64,000 nucleotides of DNA, from the NCBI GenBank assembly GCA_015680685.1, contig MNCI01030156.1, forward strand, positions 192,353 through 256,352, in the 5' to 3' direction. The notes below the pieces were generated by a model, which saw only the letters and a program-made list of their open reading frames with translations, was not told where the DNA came from and did not search any database. A program made the position numbers and the translations under genes. Of the stretch, positions 1 to 11,400 are shown piece after piece. Within the stretch, counting starts at the first letter, position 1, and every line of letters starts with the position of its first letter. The stretch comes from Gnetum montanum. Its lineage: Eukaryota > Streptophyta > Gnetopsida > Gnetales > Gnetaceae.

Positions 1-196
1 ACTATAAAAATCATATACCTCAGACTTACTTAACCATACACCGTGACGAATACAAGTAAGTCTGGGAAGACAACGAATAATCAACCTTAAGTGTTCCATG
101 AGGCGTGTAGGCACTTAGTCTGCGGAGTTCGACCGGATCGTGCATGTTACGCTCGTATTCGTATGGTTGAGTGTAGGGGTACCTTGCCACTCATCA
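1..196 (+). repeat. Right end of an Athila-type LTR (copy F)
   Basis: The segment matches the last 200 bases of the LTRs of elements A (to 14174) and B (to 57596): an AT-rich run with AAAATCATAT, a stem-loop (19-31 with 54-66), GAAGACAA, the block CGTATGGTTGAGTGTAGGGG, and a CACTCATCA end. The base after 196 is not a primer-binding site, so this is a 3' LTR or a solo LTR rather than a 5' LTR. Its left part lies outside the window. CpG is better preserved here than in A, which may mean a younger or differently methylated copy. Confidence 0.85.
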
Positions 197-839
197 CTTG
201 TATTCCTCTATAATTCTTTTAATATCATGTTAGATTTATGTGTTAGGGGTATTTCTATACTTAAATTGTTTTGGATCTTGACCCCTTCCATTTACTCTTT
301 TAATTTTCAAAACCGAATGAATTTGAACTTCATGTATAATATGTTTATATTATGCCTACCAAAAAAACCTTTTTTAAAAGATGATATACAATCATACCTT
401 TATACATATGGTAATATGGTTTTTATCACCAATGGCATGGTAGGACACCAAGGCTCAAAGCAACTTTGTAAATAAAACCACCTTTATTGCAATAGTCTCG
501 TAAAGTATCACAATGTCTTTCACTTAACTTTTGAAAACCATAACAATGTCTTTCACTTATTGATGTATTCGATTATTGTAAGTTAAATGATCATATATGA
601 TAAGGCATCACCAAGAAGAAGTCCAATCAACTAGAAGGAAAAGTTCGGACCACCAACTACTTTAAGCGGGGACCATGGATATTAAACGTACATATCAAGG
701 TAGAACCGACAACAGCAAGCGACGACGATTAACTAATTAAAATTTTTTTAAAAAAGGTAAAAATCTTATAATATCACGGACGGGTTCGACCCTACTTTCT
801 AGGTTTTCGGTGCTTTGGTACCTAATACTGCATGACTTC
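197..839. other. No gene recognised
   Basis: AT-rich sequence with one open frame of 111 codons (140-475) that starts inside the LTR end and resembles nothing I know. I regard that frame as chance. 740-757 is A/T-only. Confidence 0.5.
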
Positions 840-1559
840 ATGTACGTTAAGCTCCATGTGGTCAAACAGATGAAGGAGATGATATCACGGGTATACTGCA
901 TAGCATAGGCCCCATTGTGCCATCAGACAACGCAGACGACGGAGACGCGTATTGCCTAACATGGCTAGATCAGCAGCCGCAAGCCTCTGTGCTGTTCCTG
1001 TGCTTCGGAAGCAAGGCTACTCTTTCAGAGCCCCAGCTGTGTCAGATACAACAGGCTCTGCGCAACTCCAAGCAGAGGTTCCTGTGGAGCAGAGGTTCCT
1101 GTGGATTCTTCGTAGGCCTCCCGGGGCAGAAGCGGAACAAAAGAATGCAGGATTATTTGGGAACCACTGCGGCTTTGTTACAGAAACATGGGTCCCGCAG
1201 TTGGCAATTCTGCGACATGCGGCCATTGCTGGGTTCATGAGCCACTGCGGATGGAACTCCACTCTGAAGAGTATCTGCTGTGGCGTGCCCTTCCGTGGCC
1301 GCAGAGCAATCCACCAATGCTTTGATGATTGTTCAGGATTGTTCAGGAATATGGCTTGGGAGTTCCGTTGCAGAGAGACGACGATGGATTCGTGATGGCC
1401 GAGTATCTTGAGAAGGCGATTGTGCAGCTGATGGAAGGTGAGCAGGGACAAAGAGCCAGAGAACCGGCGCTCCTGCTGAAGCAGGAGATCAGCGAAGCTC
1501 TGCAATGTAGTGGAAGCTCCAGGAAAGCCATGGCTGATTTGGTGTCAAGCTGGAACTAG
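840..1559 (+). pseudogene. UDP-glycosyltransferase (family 1) 3' half, broken
   Basis: This is the C-terminal half of a plant family-1 glycosyltransferase, an enzyme that moves sugar from a UDP-sugar to small acceptors in the cytosol. Visible landmarks are GPIVPSDN, TWLDQQPQASVLFLCFGS, QRFLW, then the PSPG box with WVPQLAILRH and GFMSHCGWNSTLKS (the usual Glu after TL is Lys), then AAEQSTNA and the C-terminal ELVSSW-like DLVSSWN ending in TAG at 1559. The parts lie in different frames because of three short tandem duplications: GCATA at 898-907, a 17-bp unit at 1071-1104, and a 10-bp unit at 1327-1346. A small deletion at about 1290-1298 adds a further shift. The N-terminal acceptor-binding half is absent; recognisable sequence starts near 840. 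G+C is higher than the surroundings, as expected for an old coding sequence. It cannot make a working enzyme. Confidence 0.9.
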
Positions 1560-2869
1560 CACATGACAAAGATTGCACAATCTGCAATTTTTGCATGTTT
1601 CCTGAGTGTGCCTGTTTGTTGTTTCGTCCAGTAAAACAGAATGCGATCCATTTGAACTGTTTGAACATTTGGGTGACTTTTTTTCCCTTTTTTTTTTGTC
1701 TTACTGCAAAATTAAATTAAGCCATCTCTGATGGAAGCTGGATTTTGTTTTTGGAAAACAGATAAGAGACTAACACTGGTGTGAAACAGAAAAACGATTT
1801 CTCATTTCTTTGACTCGGAAACTAATCTGGAAGCCGTGATCAGATCAGAGGTTGAAAAATTACCACCAAACACTGTAGCCGCAAGCCCAACCCCACATTA
1901 AAGTTCCGAACATTGATCCGTGACTTTAGTAACGCTTCTAACCACAAGTGCCACGGTATCGAGCGCTGCGTAGTACATTACCATGCCGTCTTATTTATTA
2001 GATATTAACATTAGAAAGATGGAATTTCAGATAAGTTTGAATGAAACGAAATGCTAGTCAAAGATACCGAAAGAAAAGCACGGTTCCACCCACGAACGAT
2101 GGGAAAGCTATTAATGGCAGGGTTGGAATCTCATGTCGTCTGCACATGGCGGTGGAGTGCTTTGCCATGTCTAAGGTATCTATTTTCTATTTTCGCATAA
2201 TGCAGGTCACAATGCACATGGAAAAAAAGCTGGGCCTAAAACAACTAAAATACATGCACGAGAACTTGGAATTGTTTTTTCTTCTGGGCCTCAAACAGTA
2301 AAAAGAGCCGCTCAGCAGCAAAGGGTAGTTTTTAATACAAATGGAAGCCATTCTACCATTAGCAACAATCAATTGCAGGGCAGCAACATATTTTTTGAAA
2401 AGCTACCTTTTTTAAATCAAGAAAGTGAAAATAAAGGAGCAGCCTATAGGGTAAAAAAGTGTGGTGTTAAATACAGAAAAGCTGAAAACAAGTTACAAAT
2501 TTGAACCAAGGTCGGTAACACAAGATTGTATTTGATCTCAAAACTTCATCAATGTTATCTTAAGTTGAATTAAAAAAATTTCAAATTTTTTTATTTTGTT
2601 TACCACACATATTTCTATGCAAGTTGTTCATATAATGTACTCATCATTTTTGTTGTTTTTATAATTTACTCCTCATTTTGGTGAGTTCTATTTCTAAATT
2701 TTTTTTTATTATATATGTTTTGAGAGAAAAAGTTTTGAATACGTATGCCTTAAAAATAAACTGAATGTTTTTTATGAGACGAAATGTTTTTTATGATATG
2801 GATGAGTTTACTAAGAGAATTTTTAACCAATGATTTAGTTACCTCAATGTATCAATTATAGTTTCAAGT
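1560..2869. other. No gene recognised
   Basis: Sequence downstream of the glycosyltransferase relic. A T-rich run at 1678-1698 could be old 3' untranslated sequence. Small frames at 2041-2301 look like chance. From 2520 on it becomes A/T-rich and leads into the transposase relic. Confidence 0.5.
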
Positions 2870-3963
2870 ATGCTCCATGTTTGTTACTATATATGAAAGT
2901 CCGACTTTATCAAGGTCAAATAGGGAATGGTGGAGATTTCCACAACAAAATATCTTTTGGAATATTGTTCAAAGTGAACTATGGAAATTAAATGAATCAA
3001 GGTTGAACAAATTATATAGGATTCATTACAATGACATAATCTCTCTATCAGAAAATATTAAATGAAATACAACCATATTTATGTAACAATGAAGCATTAC
3101 AGTATGTTAGAGAGCCATTACAACCATTACAACCAGAAAAAGCACTTTGTCTAGTTTTGCATTATCTTGGTCATAATATGTCGACATGTACAATGGCTAA
3201 ATAATATTGTGTGGGGGAATCAATTGTGCAGAAATATGTTTGGTTAATAATTAATATGATTGTAGATGGTTTGCAAAGCAGATACATAATAATATCATTT
3301 GGTGAACAACTATATAAAATTTTAAGTGATTTTCAATCACTTACATTATTACCAATGATTTGTGAAGCAATGGATAGCACACATGTAAATCTAGCTAGTG
3401 CCCCTAATTCAGACCACAATTCAGTAAGCTATTACAATCGACATCATTGCTATAGTGTTTTATTGCAAATAATATGTGATGCAGAAAAAGTTTTTTGGAA
3501 TGTAAGGGAATGCATGATGCAAGCTATTGGAATGAATACTTTTAACTTTGAAGGGATTGCTATTTATTCTATTTTAATTATTGATTCTTCATAGCCTATT
3601 TCTTCAAAAGTGTTGAAATCATATAGAAATATCAATTCAGAATATTGTAAACAATTTGATAAGTTTTTATCAAGAGGAAGGATGAAACTAGAACATGCTT
3701 TTCCTTTGTTGAAGGGAAGATGGAGGACTTTTCAATTTGTTAAAATGAAATTATATAAAGTTCTCAAGTTGATTATGGCATGTTTTGTGCTTCATAATTT
3801 TCTTCAACTTCATTATGAATTAGAGCAAGACCTTGGAGAAATTCAATCAAATTCAACTAGAGCTTTAAGATCTTGAACCATAGAAAGAGAAATGGGAAAA
3901 AATATAAGAGATATATTTCATGAATGGAAGAAACAATATGATTTAATTGCACAACAAATGTGA
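2870..3963 (+). pseudogene. PIF/Harbinger-type transposase relic
   Basis: The conceptual protein follows the DDE_4/Harbinger plan. An N-terminal part begins near 2877. A helix-turn-helix-like stretch reads LHYLGHNMSTCTMAK, stop, YCVGESIVQKYV. The first catalytic region is MDSTHVN (the usual motif is AIDGTHI) near 3370, followed by YYNRHHCYSVLLQIICDAEKVFWNV. The C-terminal block is FDKFLSRGRMKLEHAF, LLKGRWRTF and IMACFVLHNF, ending near 3963. The Glu in KLEHAF fits the third catalytic position. The stretch that should hold the second Asp (HD and GD..Y motifs) is missing between about 3540 and 3610, and stops interrupt 3065-3210 and 3594. These transposases cut and paste DNA in the nucleus and usually need a Myb/SANT-like partner; a possible relic of one lies at 8672-9225. 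I found no terminal inverted repeats. Confidence 0.8.
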
Positions 3964-6451
3964 GTGATTTATCTTTTATTATTAACTTCAAAATATTGTT
4001 CAAATATAACATTGTTTGACTATTATTTTTGTCATTGCAGGGACTAATACTCACTGCAAGGGATTTGAAAAACTGAAATCTGAAGACTAGTTTGATAATC
4101 ATGTACCTTTGTTGCTCAAATCACAGTCTATTATATCTTGAACTTATTTGATATTCTTCCAACTTATTTTGTTACATTTATGTAAAAATTTTTAAATCAA
4201 ATTAGTTTTAGTTTTAGTAAAGTGGCTTTTGAGTTTAGTGACATGTTTTCAAAGTTAACAAAATGATGCAACATTGATAATGAATTGAAACTATATTTGA
4301 ATTGAAATTGAAGTTAAGCCAGTATTTTATAGGATTAGCATTTTTCATACATCTCAAAATAGAATACTTCTCATACATCAATCTTTTGTATGAATTTCCT
4401 GTTATTAGCTTTTTAGTTTGGCCTTGATGGTTCATAAAGTATCAAAGCAGCATCACATTCAATGAGCTTTTTTCCTAAACAATGGTCTCATCTATAATTG
4501 TTCCAACTACAGCAATGGTAAGATAGAAGAATATATGCAACCAGTGGTTAAAATGGTAACTAAGTCTTGAAACTAGAGTTTTTCAGGCTTTGAAAAATTA
4601 AAAGAGTTAGATGTGAATGTTCTACAATCAACAAAAATGCTAGCACACAAATATCCCACTGAAAATACTAAGGCTACTATAATGGAATGTGATTTAGAAG
4701 ATGCTAATAAATATGCTTGCAGTGACTTTGATACAGAAGTTTATCATAATTTTGACATGATACCAGTGGTGGTTGTAGTAGTTATACTGGTATCCACATT
4801 GCTTGAGACTTCAATTTGATGTCCAAGTGGTAAGCAAGAGTTTGTTTCAAGTTGTGTTGAAAATTAGAAAATATCCCATGGAAGAGTTCACAAAAAATAA
4901 AAGAGCTAAAGGTAATAGATGTAATTTCTCCTCAAGTAACTATCATGGTCAATATACCACTACAATTTGGAGACATCATTTCGATGATGAGATCTAGTTT
5001 TACTCCATATCATTTTTGCAAATAAATTATACAAGGTTTAAAAGGCAAGTTTAGAGCAAACACTTTCTAAAAATAGGACCTTATAGCATCTCTTATGAAG
5101 CAAAACCATGCAAAACATGATAGCTTTGTTTGAGAAAATAATAAAATAATTATAATAAGAATTCAAATTTTTTTGTTAGTTATTATTCATAATGTTTTCA
5201 TTTCATTTCCTGTAACATGAAAATGAAAAATCTATTTAGAGAAATCTAACTAGAACATAGAAAAAACGTACATACAGTTTAAGCAATTTTCTTAAAAAAC
5301 ATACAACAAAAACCTATTTTGCAATTCTCAAAATCATAGTAACATTTCAGTGACAAAAATTTAATAAACAATCACATTGTTGGCACATTTGGCCATTTCA
5401 TGGAGTAGGCAGGATTAAATTGGTTAAGAGTTTTTGGAGGAGTGGCTAAAATTTCAGTGTGAGAGGAAAAGAATAAGTTAACAAAGGCATTCTTTTAAGG
5501 AAGAAATGTATAAGAGCACCATTTCTATGGTAAGCTTATGAATTTCTGAGCAATGCATTTTACAAGGCAGCAATATATATACATAAATATATTATGATAC
5601 ACCAGGCTTTACCGAACCAAAGTCTAGCAGGATTATGAAGGAAGTCCAGTTTTCATATGTATTATTTATACATTTGGAGGGAAATTAATGTAAAAAATAT
5701 AAGCATGTCAAAGTAAAAAAAAAGAGAAAAATTGAAACAGCGACATCAGTGAAGCAATAGTTTTCCACATTTGGCCGTTGCATCAGTGGCAGCTGCTGTT
5801 TCATTGCTGGAAGGCCAGAGAAACGCAAGGAAATGAAATAGAACAAAGCCAGGCGAGTAATAGGGGTGATAAAATTGTGTGGCCGTGCAGTGCTTATCGC
5901 AGCATAGCCACTACACCAGGGAAAACCGCCATCGCCATGGGCATGGCCAAGTCACCGGATGACAAAACCCCTTTTCCATGAACGCAGAGAGATAAAAAAA
6001 ATTGAAACCCTCATCCACACATACTATACATAGAAACAGAGTCACATTTCATTGAAACCTCGGTCTCATTACCAGATTTGCTCAGGGCATCTTTATCAAA
6101 TTAAACTCCCTCTTCTCCAGCACTACCGCTGCATCAGCGAACTCTTGTTCTACGCGGCAGTCCGCATCGGCAGCTAAGGAGTGATTACATCATCAAACCC
6201 TACTAGCCTCTGCGCTGTTTTATGAATTTCATCGGCAACGCACGGGAATAGATTTTGGTTGCTGCGTTAACTACTTCCAGAGAAAACTTCATAATGGTGA
6301 ACCTGCAATCCGAAATTTCCCAAAATAGCAGCAGTGCCCGACGCCGACGCATTTGTTATTACCATACCAATTCATTGAACACGGCAACATAACTAAATCA
6401 GCAGAGCAAGAGATATTTTAACTGATGCTGAAGTTGCAGTTTTATCCCGGT
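3964..6451. other. No gene recognised
   Basis: Mostly A/T-rich. 4610-5000 has two overlapping frames (68 and 64 codons) with some protein-like character (TEVYHNFDMIP, FGDIISMMRSS), possibly one relic broken by a frameshift; I cannot name it. 5760-6250 has higher G+C but only a 67-codon frame without recognisable motifs. Confidence 0.4.
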
Positions 6452-6526
6452 TGAAGACTTACCATTAATTTAATTATTCCAAGTGCCCCGCTGAAGACTT
6501 ACCATTAATTTAATTATTCCAAGTGC
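6452..6526. repeat. 35-bp tandem duplication
   Basis: The unit beginning TGAAGACTTACCATTAATTT occurs at 6452-6486 and again at 6492-6526, a period of 40 bases. No N separates the copies, so this is more likely a real duplication than the assembly joins seen further on. Confidence 0.85.
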
Positions 6527-6599
6527 ATGAAGCTCTCATAATATTGAGGTCTTGAATTTATTTTTCAAACATTATTGTATAAGTTATTACCCATAAAAT

Positions 6600-6975
6600 A
6601 TTTGTAATATCAATGTTAGCATAAATTCCTCCTAACTTTATGTATAACTTCCTAACTACATAACTTCCTAACTAAATTGGTGAGAAATATCTCCTAACTA
6701 GTTGGGTAAGTTGTAACTTCCTTACTTGGGAGAGAAGTTAGCTAAGATATTTTAAAGTATGTAACTGCCTTTGAACCCTATAAAAAGGCTTCAGGGGTAA
6801 GAAGAAAATTATCACAAAGGGGGGGACAAGACAACACACTTTGGAAGACTTGGGGTCACACTTGGGCTCTCACTTGGAGACACACTCTGAGTCTTGGGAG
6901 AAGAGCATTGTAAAGAAGAAATTGTGAAAGATTGCTTGTAAGATGGCTTGCTAAAGAAAAGATTTCAGCCTCTTT
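6600..6975 (+). promoter_or_regulatory. TATA-containing, possibly LTR-derived promoter region
   Basis: CCTAACTT/CTTCCTAACT-like repeats (6626-6735) precede a strong TATA box, CCCTATAAAAAGGC, with TATAAAAA at 6779-6786. A possible LTR start TGTTAG lies at 6614. After the gap the sequence continues with U5-like text, but no matching CA end, primer-binding site or target duplication could be fixed. It could be a solo LTR of an unrelated retrotransposon or an old gene promoter. Confidence 0.3.
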
Positions 6976-7243
6976 NNNNNNNNNNNNNNNNNNNNNNNNN
7001 NNNNNNNNNNNNNNNNNNNNNNNNNNNNNNNNNNNNNNNNNNNNNNNNNNNNNNNNNNNNNNNNNNNNNNNNNNNNNNNNNNNNNNNNNNNNNNNNNNNN
7101 NNNNNNNNNNNNNNNNNNNNNNNNNNNNNNNNNNNNNNNNNNNNNNNNNNNNNNNNNNNNNNNNNNNNNNNNNNNNNNNNNNNNNNNNNNNNNNNNNNNN
7201 NNNNNNNNNNNNNNNNNNNNNNNNNNNNNNNNNNNNNNNNNNN
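6976..7243. other. Assembly gap (268 N)
   Basis: Run of N. The open frames that cross it on either strand are artefacts of the Ns. Confidence 0.98.
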
Positions 7244-8364
7244 AACAATTTGTAGATATTGAATTTGGGATAGCTTTATTGCGAAGTGTTTACTCTTATC
7301 ATTTTACCTTGTTTAAATATTTGAGGTCTTAACACAAATTTGCTTTCCTTTCTGTCTATTTCCATTCAATCTTGCTTTATTTCTACTTTTCTTGTGGAAC
7401 TATCTCTTTCTCTGGGGAAAATTAGAAGTAGATTCGTAGAGTTGTGCTCAAATGTTTTTGAAAAATTTTATTTTTTACAAGTAGGTATTATAAGTACGAC
7501 GTAGACTAGGCAATTGAACAAAATAGGAACTCTTAACAACTCACAGTACTTGGCAAAGTTGGCTGAATCTCTTTAAGATAAGTCATTTGTAGTTTACACA
7601 CAACACAATCGTTTCATATTTCACAACTGCACATTGCAATAGCACACACACATACTCACATTAACTACTGAGTCTATTTGGAGATATCTAGGCCTTGGTG
7701 TTGCTAGAGACCAGCAAGCACCTAAATCCTGTTCGAGGACACTCTTTGGCGGTCGCGTCCCAAACGGTCGCCAACACACATATAAGGAACAAATGTGTTA
7801 AAAGTAAAGTAAAGAAAGGAAAAAACCATTTGACAATAAATAAATTTAAACTTACAACATAGAAGTAACAGGTTCAATATTAGTGAGCTATGATAATGTA
7901 TACAGGCATTGTGAAAAAGATAATGAGTGACATTGAACTTGACCAACAAATATCTAAGGTTAAGGATGTAACAAAAACTATTTAGGATAGTTTTCCAAAT
8001 TTAAACAGTATGTGGTTTAATTCTTATTTAATGAATTGGGTAAATTTATAAAATTAAGTTCAAGAAGTTGTAGTTTGTCCAATGATATTTCTTTAGTTAC
8101 ATAACATGCCATTACACATTAGATTGGATTTTGTAATGATGAGGTTTGGTTGGATTGTACTCCAATTGATATTCATTACTGGTTTGTTTTCAAGAATACT
8201 TGATTACATATAACTAAATATGACAAGCATAAATATTTTAAATTAGAGTATTTTTTCTCATATATCTAGAGCATTTTTGGCAAGTACTATATACTTTCTT
8301 TTCCATCAAACTAAAAAATAATCTCCAAAATGGATAGCATCTTCACTTTCTATTTTATTCGACT
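7244..8364. other. No gene recognised
   Basis: AT-rich sequence. 7690-7790 is a short CpG-bearing island (GGCGGTCGCGTCCCAAACGG) without a reading frame of note. Nothing else is supported. Confidence 0.45.
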
Positions 8365-8451
8365 GAAAACTATCTTAAAAAATAACCAATATCCTTACCT
8401 AACAACCNGAAAACTATCTTAAAAAATAACCAATATCCTTACCTAACAACC
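8365..8451. repeat. 43-bp duplicate around a single N
   Basis: 8365-8407 and 8409-8451 are identical and separated only by N at 8408. This pattern is expected when two overlapping contigs are joined without merging the overlap, so the second copy probably does not exist in the genome. Confidence 0.85.
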
Positions 8452-8671
8452 ATAAGAGCAAATAAAAAACAAGCTTATTTAGAAAGTTAAACATATAATA
8501 TTAATATATCAATTATAAATAATGTTGACTATATTTAACTTAAGTATATTACCTTGCAATCTTTTGACTTTGAAGCAAACAACTATGCAATTTGAAGTTG
8601 CATATCAATCAATTTATCCATGTATGCCATTCCCTTTGTTTCAACTTCTTTAAAGGTGCTTGTAAACAATC

Positions 8672-9225
8672 TCATGCTTTCTCTAATACTTTCAGGAATA
8701 GAATCAACTTTGGCTTTTTGTTTTTTGTTTTTTTCGCCTCCACCCCAACATAATTTTGAGCTTTCATTTTTTCTTTATTTTTGGAATTTTTGTTTGCATG
8801 GACAATGAAAGAAATTTGTTCTTTAAGTTCACCTTTCTCACTATAATCTAAGCCTTCTCTCATATTATATTTGTATTTCCAATTTTGAAGGAATATTATC
8901 ACATGCCTTCTAATTCATTCCATCATATCCTCCTATAATACCAGTAATTTTATGAGATTGTCCAACAACATGATTTATATTTTCATAATACAACCAATGA
9001 CATGGTTGGGCTCCAATTGAGTTCTCTCTCATCTTTTTTTTCTTAAAAGTTTGCTTAAGTCTGTTCCATTTATATCTACATTGTTTCCTGTAAAGTGTGA
9101 GTTGCATTTTTTGTTAACATCTGCAGCTAACTGATCCTAATGCTTTTACCCCAAACTTTCATGATTAAGTTGGAGATAAATTTCTTCATTATTTTAATAA
9201 GAGAGATAATGCATGCATGAGGCCA
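8672..9225 (-). pseudogene. Myb/SANT-like DNA-binding protein relic
   Basis: Read on the minus strand from about 9225, the conceptual protein has HWPHACIISLIKIMKKF, a W-containing helix near KVWGKSIRI, then QCRYKWNRLKQTFKK and NSIGAQPCHWLYYENINHVVG. This order (W....LI, QC.NKW..LK..YK, SG..P..W.YFE.MD.ILG) is the Myb/SANT-like fold (PF13837 type) found in trihelix proteins and in the second ORF of PIF/Harbinger transposons. A lysine- and asparagine-rich part follows (8902-8672). Stops and frame changes at about 9140 and 8905 break it. It could be the partner ORF of the transposase relic at 2870-3963, but the two are over 4 kb apart, on opposite strands and separated by a gap, so a shared origin is only a guess. 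Confidence 0.55.
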
Positions 9226-10018
9226 ATGCTCTGATTTATCTATGCAACTATTGATTGAACTAATAATTTGTATTCCATTACTCATCTCCTCTGTATGCTC
9301 ACTATTATCTAATTCAAATTTGATAAAAGTTTAAGTTTAAGAATAAACAACATAAAATATAAGAACAAAATAGAGAAACAAAGCACATGCAAGGGAAATC
9401 TTTTTCAAACATAAAAGAATGCAATGAAGGGCACATGCAAGGTGAATTTTTTGAAAGAATAAAAAATGCAATAATGCTTATTGTAGATTAAAAATGCAAT
9501 ATTACTTATTGTTAATAGGAATGTCAATATTGGTGCAATAATAGTTTACTACTTCTGCACTCCCTTGTTTTTCCTTTGAACTTTGTTTAAGAATTTTATA
9601 ACAATCTTCTTTGATTGAAAAAAAATGATGAGCCTTGGTGGGAATACAATGTTTGATCCATCTTTGACCTTGAGTCTCCAACTGGAAAATCTAGTTTTCC
9701 ATGGTTTAGAAAAACAAGAGTTGAAAATAAAATATCACATGAAGTAGTAGTGTTAAAAAAAATCCTGCCAAATTAACATTAATGTTTTCATTCCATTTTG
9801 TGTTTACCTAATTTCCTGTAACTCTCGTATACATTGCTCACATAACGCACAGTTTCGCTATTGCACCCTTTGAAATTTTTGGCATGTGATACAAAACCAC
9901 ACAAAACTGCACAATTTGTCCATTCTAACTTCATGTGCATATGCCATCCGAATTTAATAAATCAGATATACTTTTCTAGCATAGAATATAGTAATTTCAT
10001 GCTTTTTAGTGAAAAACA
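9226..10018. other. No gene recognised
   Basis: AT-rich. A local repeat of the type GGGCACATGCAAGG lies at 9385-9445. A chance frame runs 9861-10154 and crosses an assembly join. Confidence 0.4.
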
Positions 10019-10110
10019 ATGTAAACCAATGTTACTCTTATATATTGAATGTTTGTTGTCTTTNAAATGTAAACCAATGTTACTCTTATATATTGAATGT
10101 TTGTTGTCTT
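10019..10110. repeat. 45-bp duplicate around a single N
   Basis: 10019-10063 is repeated at 10066-10110, next to N at 10064. This is the same signature of an unmerged contig overlap as at 8408. Confidence 0.85.
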
Positions 10111-10719
10111 TGTATAGCCAATGCGAATCTTTGGTAGAACTTCATATGATTTAATGCTATTAAACATATAACTTATAAGTTAAATCTTTTAACTTAAGAT
10201 TTTTATTATTAAATTAAAGTAAAATGGATTTGATGTTTCTTCAACATGTCTTATGTTTTTCATTGGATGTTATGTTTTTTTATGGATATGATGTTTCTTT
10301 AGCAAATTTAATTTTTTAATGCATCTAATATTTATATAGCTAATTTATTTGAAGTTACATGAAATGCCATCAGATTTAGTAGGTGATCCTTCAAGTAGAT
10401 CTGTTATCATTCTATGAATTACTTGATAATTTATATGAATCTATTACTTAGGAAATGTATGAAAAGTATGTTTTCATGCAAATTAAAGGTTATTTACCTC
10501 ATTCCTCAAGTTTTTTTAGTCATTTAAATGTATTTTGAAAAGATCAAGGATTAGATGCTATCCATGCATGTTATTTGTCAAACTCATTTTTTGTTAGTGC
10601 AATTTGTTAATTTGACAATTATTTGTAAGGCCCTTGATATTTGTGTTTTCAATCATTACCATGCTTTATTAATTATGCGAAGGTGGATTTCCTCATTTAA
10701 TCAATCATCTTCTAAAATT
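10111..10719. other. No gene recognised
   Basis: AT-rich. It may be the upstream part of the LINE ORF1-like relic that begins near 10720, but I see no protein motif to support that. Confidence 0.35.
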
Positions 10720-11400
10720 TAAAGAGTTCCTTGTTTTATTAAGTTATTAAATCTTCTATTGATTTTTTAAAAAGTTGAAAGGGATAATTCCTATCGAATT
10801 GGGTCAATTAAGCATTTTGAAATCTTGGTTATCACTACTAGTTTCGTAGAATTCCATATATGATTGAGGTGGATCTTGATTCACTTAAGTGAGAAATTCT
10901 TTTGCATGTTGATAGAATTGATTATGTATAGAAAGTTTTTTATTACAANGCATGTTGATAGAATTGATTATGTATAGAAAGTTTTTTATTACAATCTTGC
11001 AAATTCATATAACTATTGTCATCAAGAAGGTCACATGTTCAATTTATGTCTTTTTATGTTGTAAAAAAATGGTATCCAAGTGTGTTAGCACCAAGTTATT
11101 ATAAATACTACTAAGGTTTCTTCTACAAATGTTGTAGATCCTACTAAGAATTTATCTATAGATGTTGTAGATCTTGCAATGATTTATTTTGTTGATGTTT
11201 TAATATTTATCTCATAGAAACCTATTGGTGATTTAGATGATTTCCAAATGGTTCTTCATAATAAAAAACAATGGGGAAGTCTATCTATTAGCAATTACAT
11301 ACCAAATATTCAAAATCAACAACATGTTCAAGATATTTTAACTACCAATAATTCATTTGTAGCTATTAGTTAAAATATGGATATAATATCTTTTAATAAT
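10720..11400 (+). pseudogene. LINE ORF1-like (nucleic-acid-binding) relic
   Basis: Two hallmarks of plant LINE ORF1 proteins appear in order. First RIPYMIEVDLDSLK (about 10845-10890), which fits the end of a DUF4283 domain (YARVCVEIDL...). Then YNYCHQEGHMFNLC (about 11005-11050), which has CCHC zinc-knuckle spacing (CX2CX4HX4C) with the first Cys changed to Tyr. A stretch near 11230 reads DDFQMVLHNKKQWG, like the linker that follows the knuckle in these proteins. Such proteins coat LINE RNA. There are many stops, and an assembly duplicate (10904-10994) interrupts the relic. Confidence 0.4.
10904..10994. repeat. 45-bp duplicate around a single N
   Basis: 10904-10948 and 10950-10994 are identical with N at 10949 between them; probable unmerged contig overlap. 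Confidence 0.85.

Noticed and set aside
1017-1531. Minus-strand frames of 162 and 62 codons opposite the glycosyltransferase relic
   Set aside because: They are antisense shadows of a GC-richer coding relic; the plus strand gives the recognisable protein motifs.
6856-7262. Open frames of over 100 codons crossing 6976-7243 on both strands
   Set aside because: They consist mostly of N and reflect the gap only.
6614-7540. A complete LTR from TGTTAG to about CTTAACA
   Set aside because: No target duplication, no primer-binding site or polypurine tract, and a gap in the middle; only the TATA region is reported, at low confidence.
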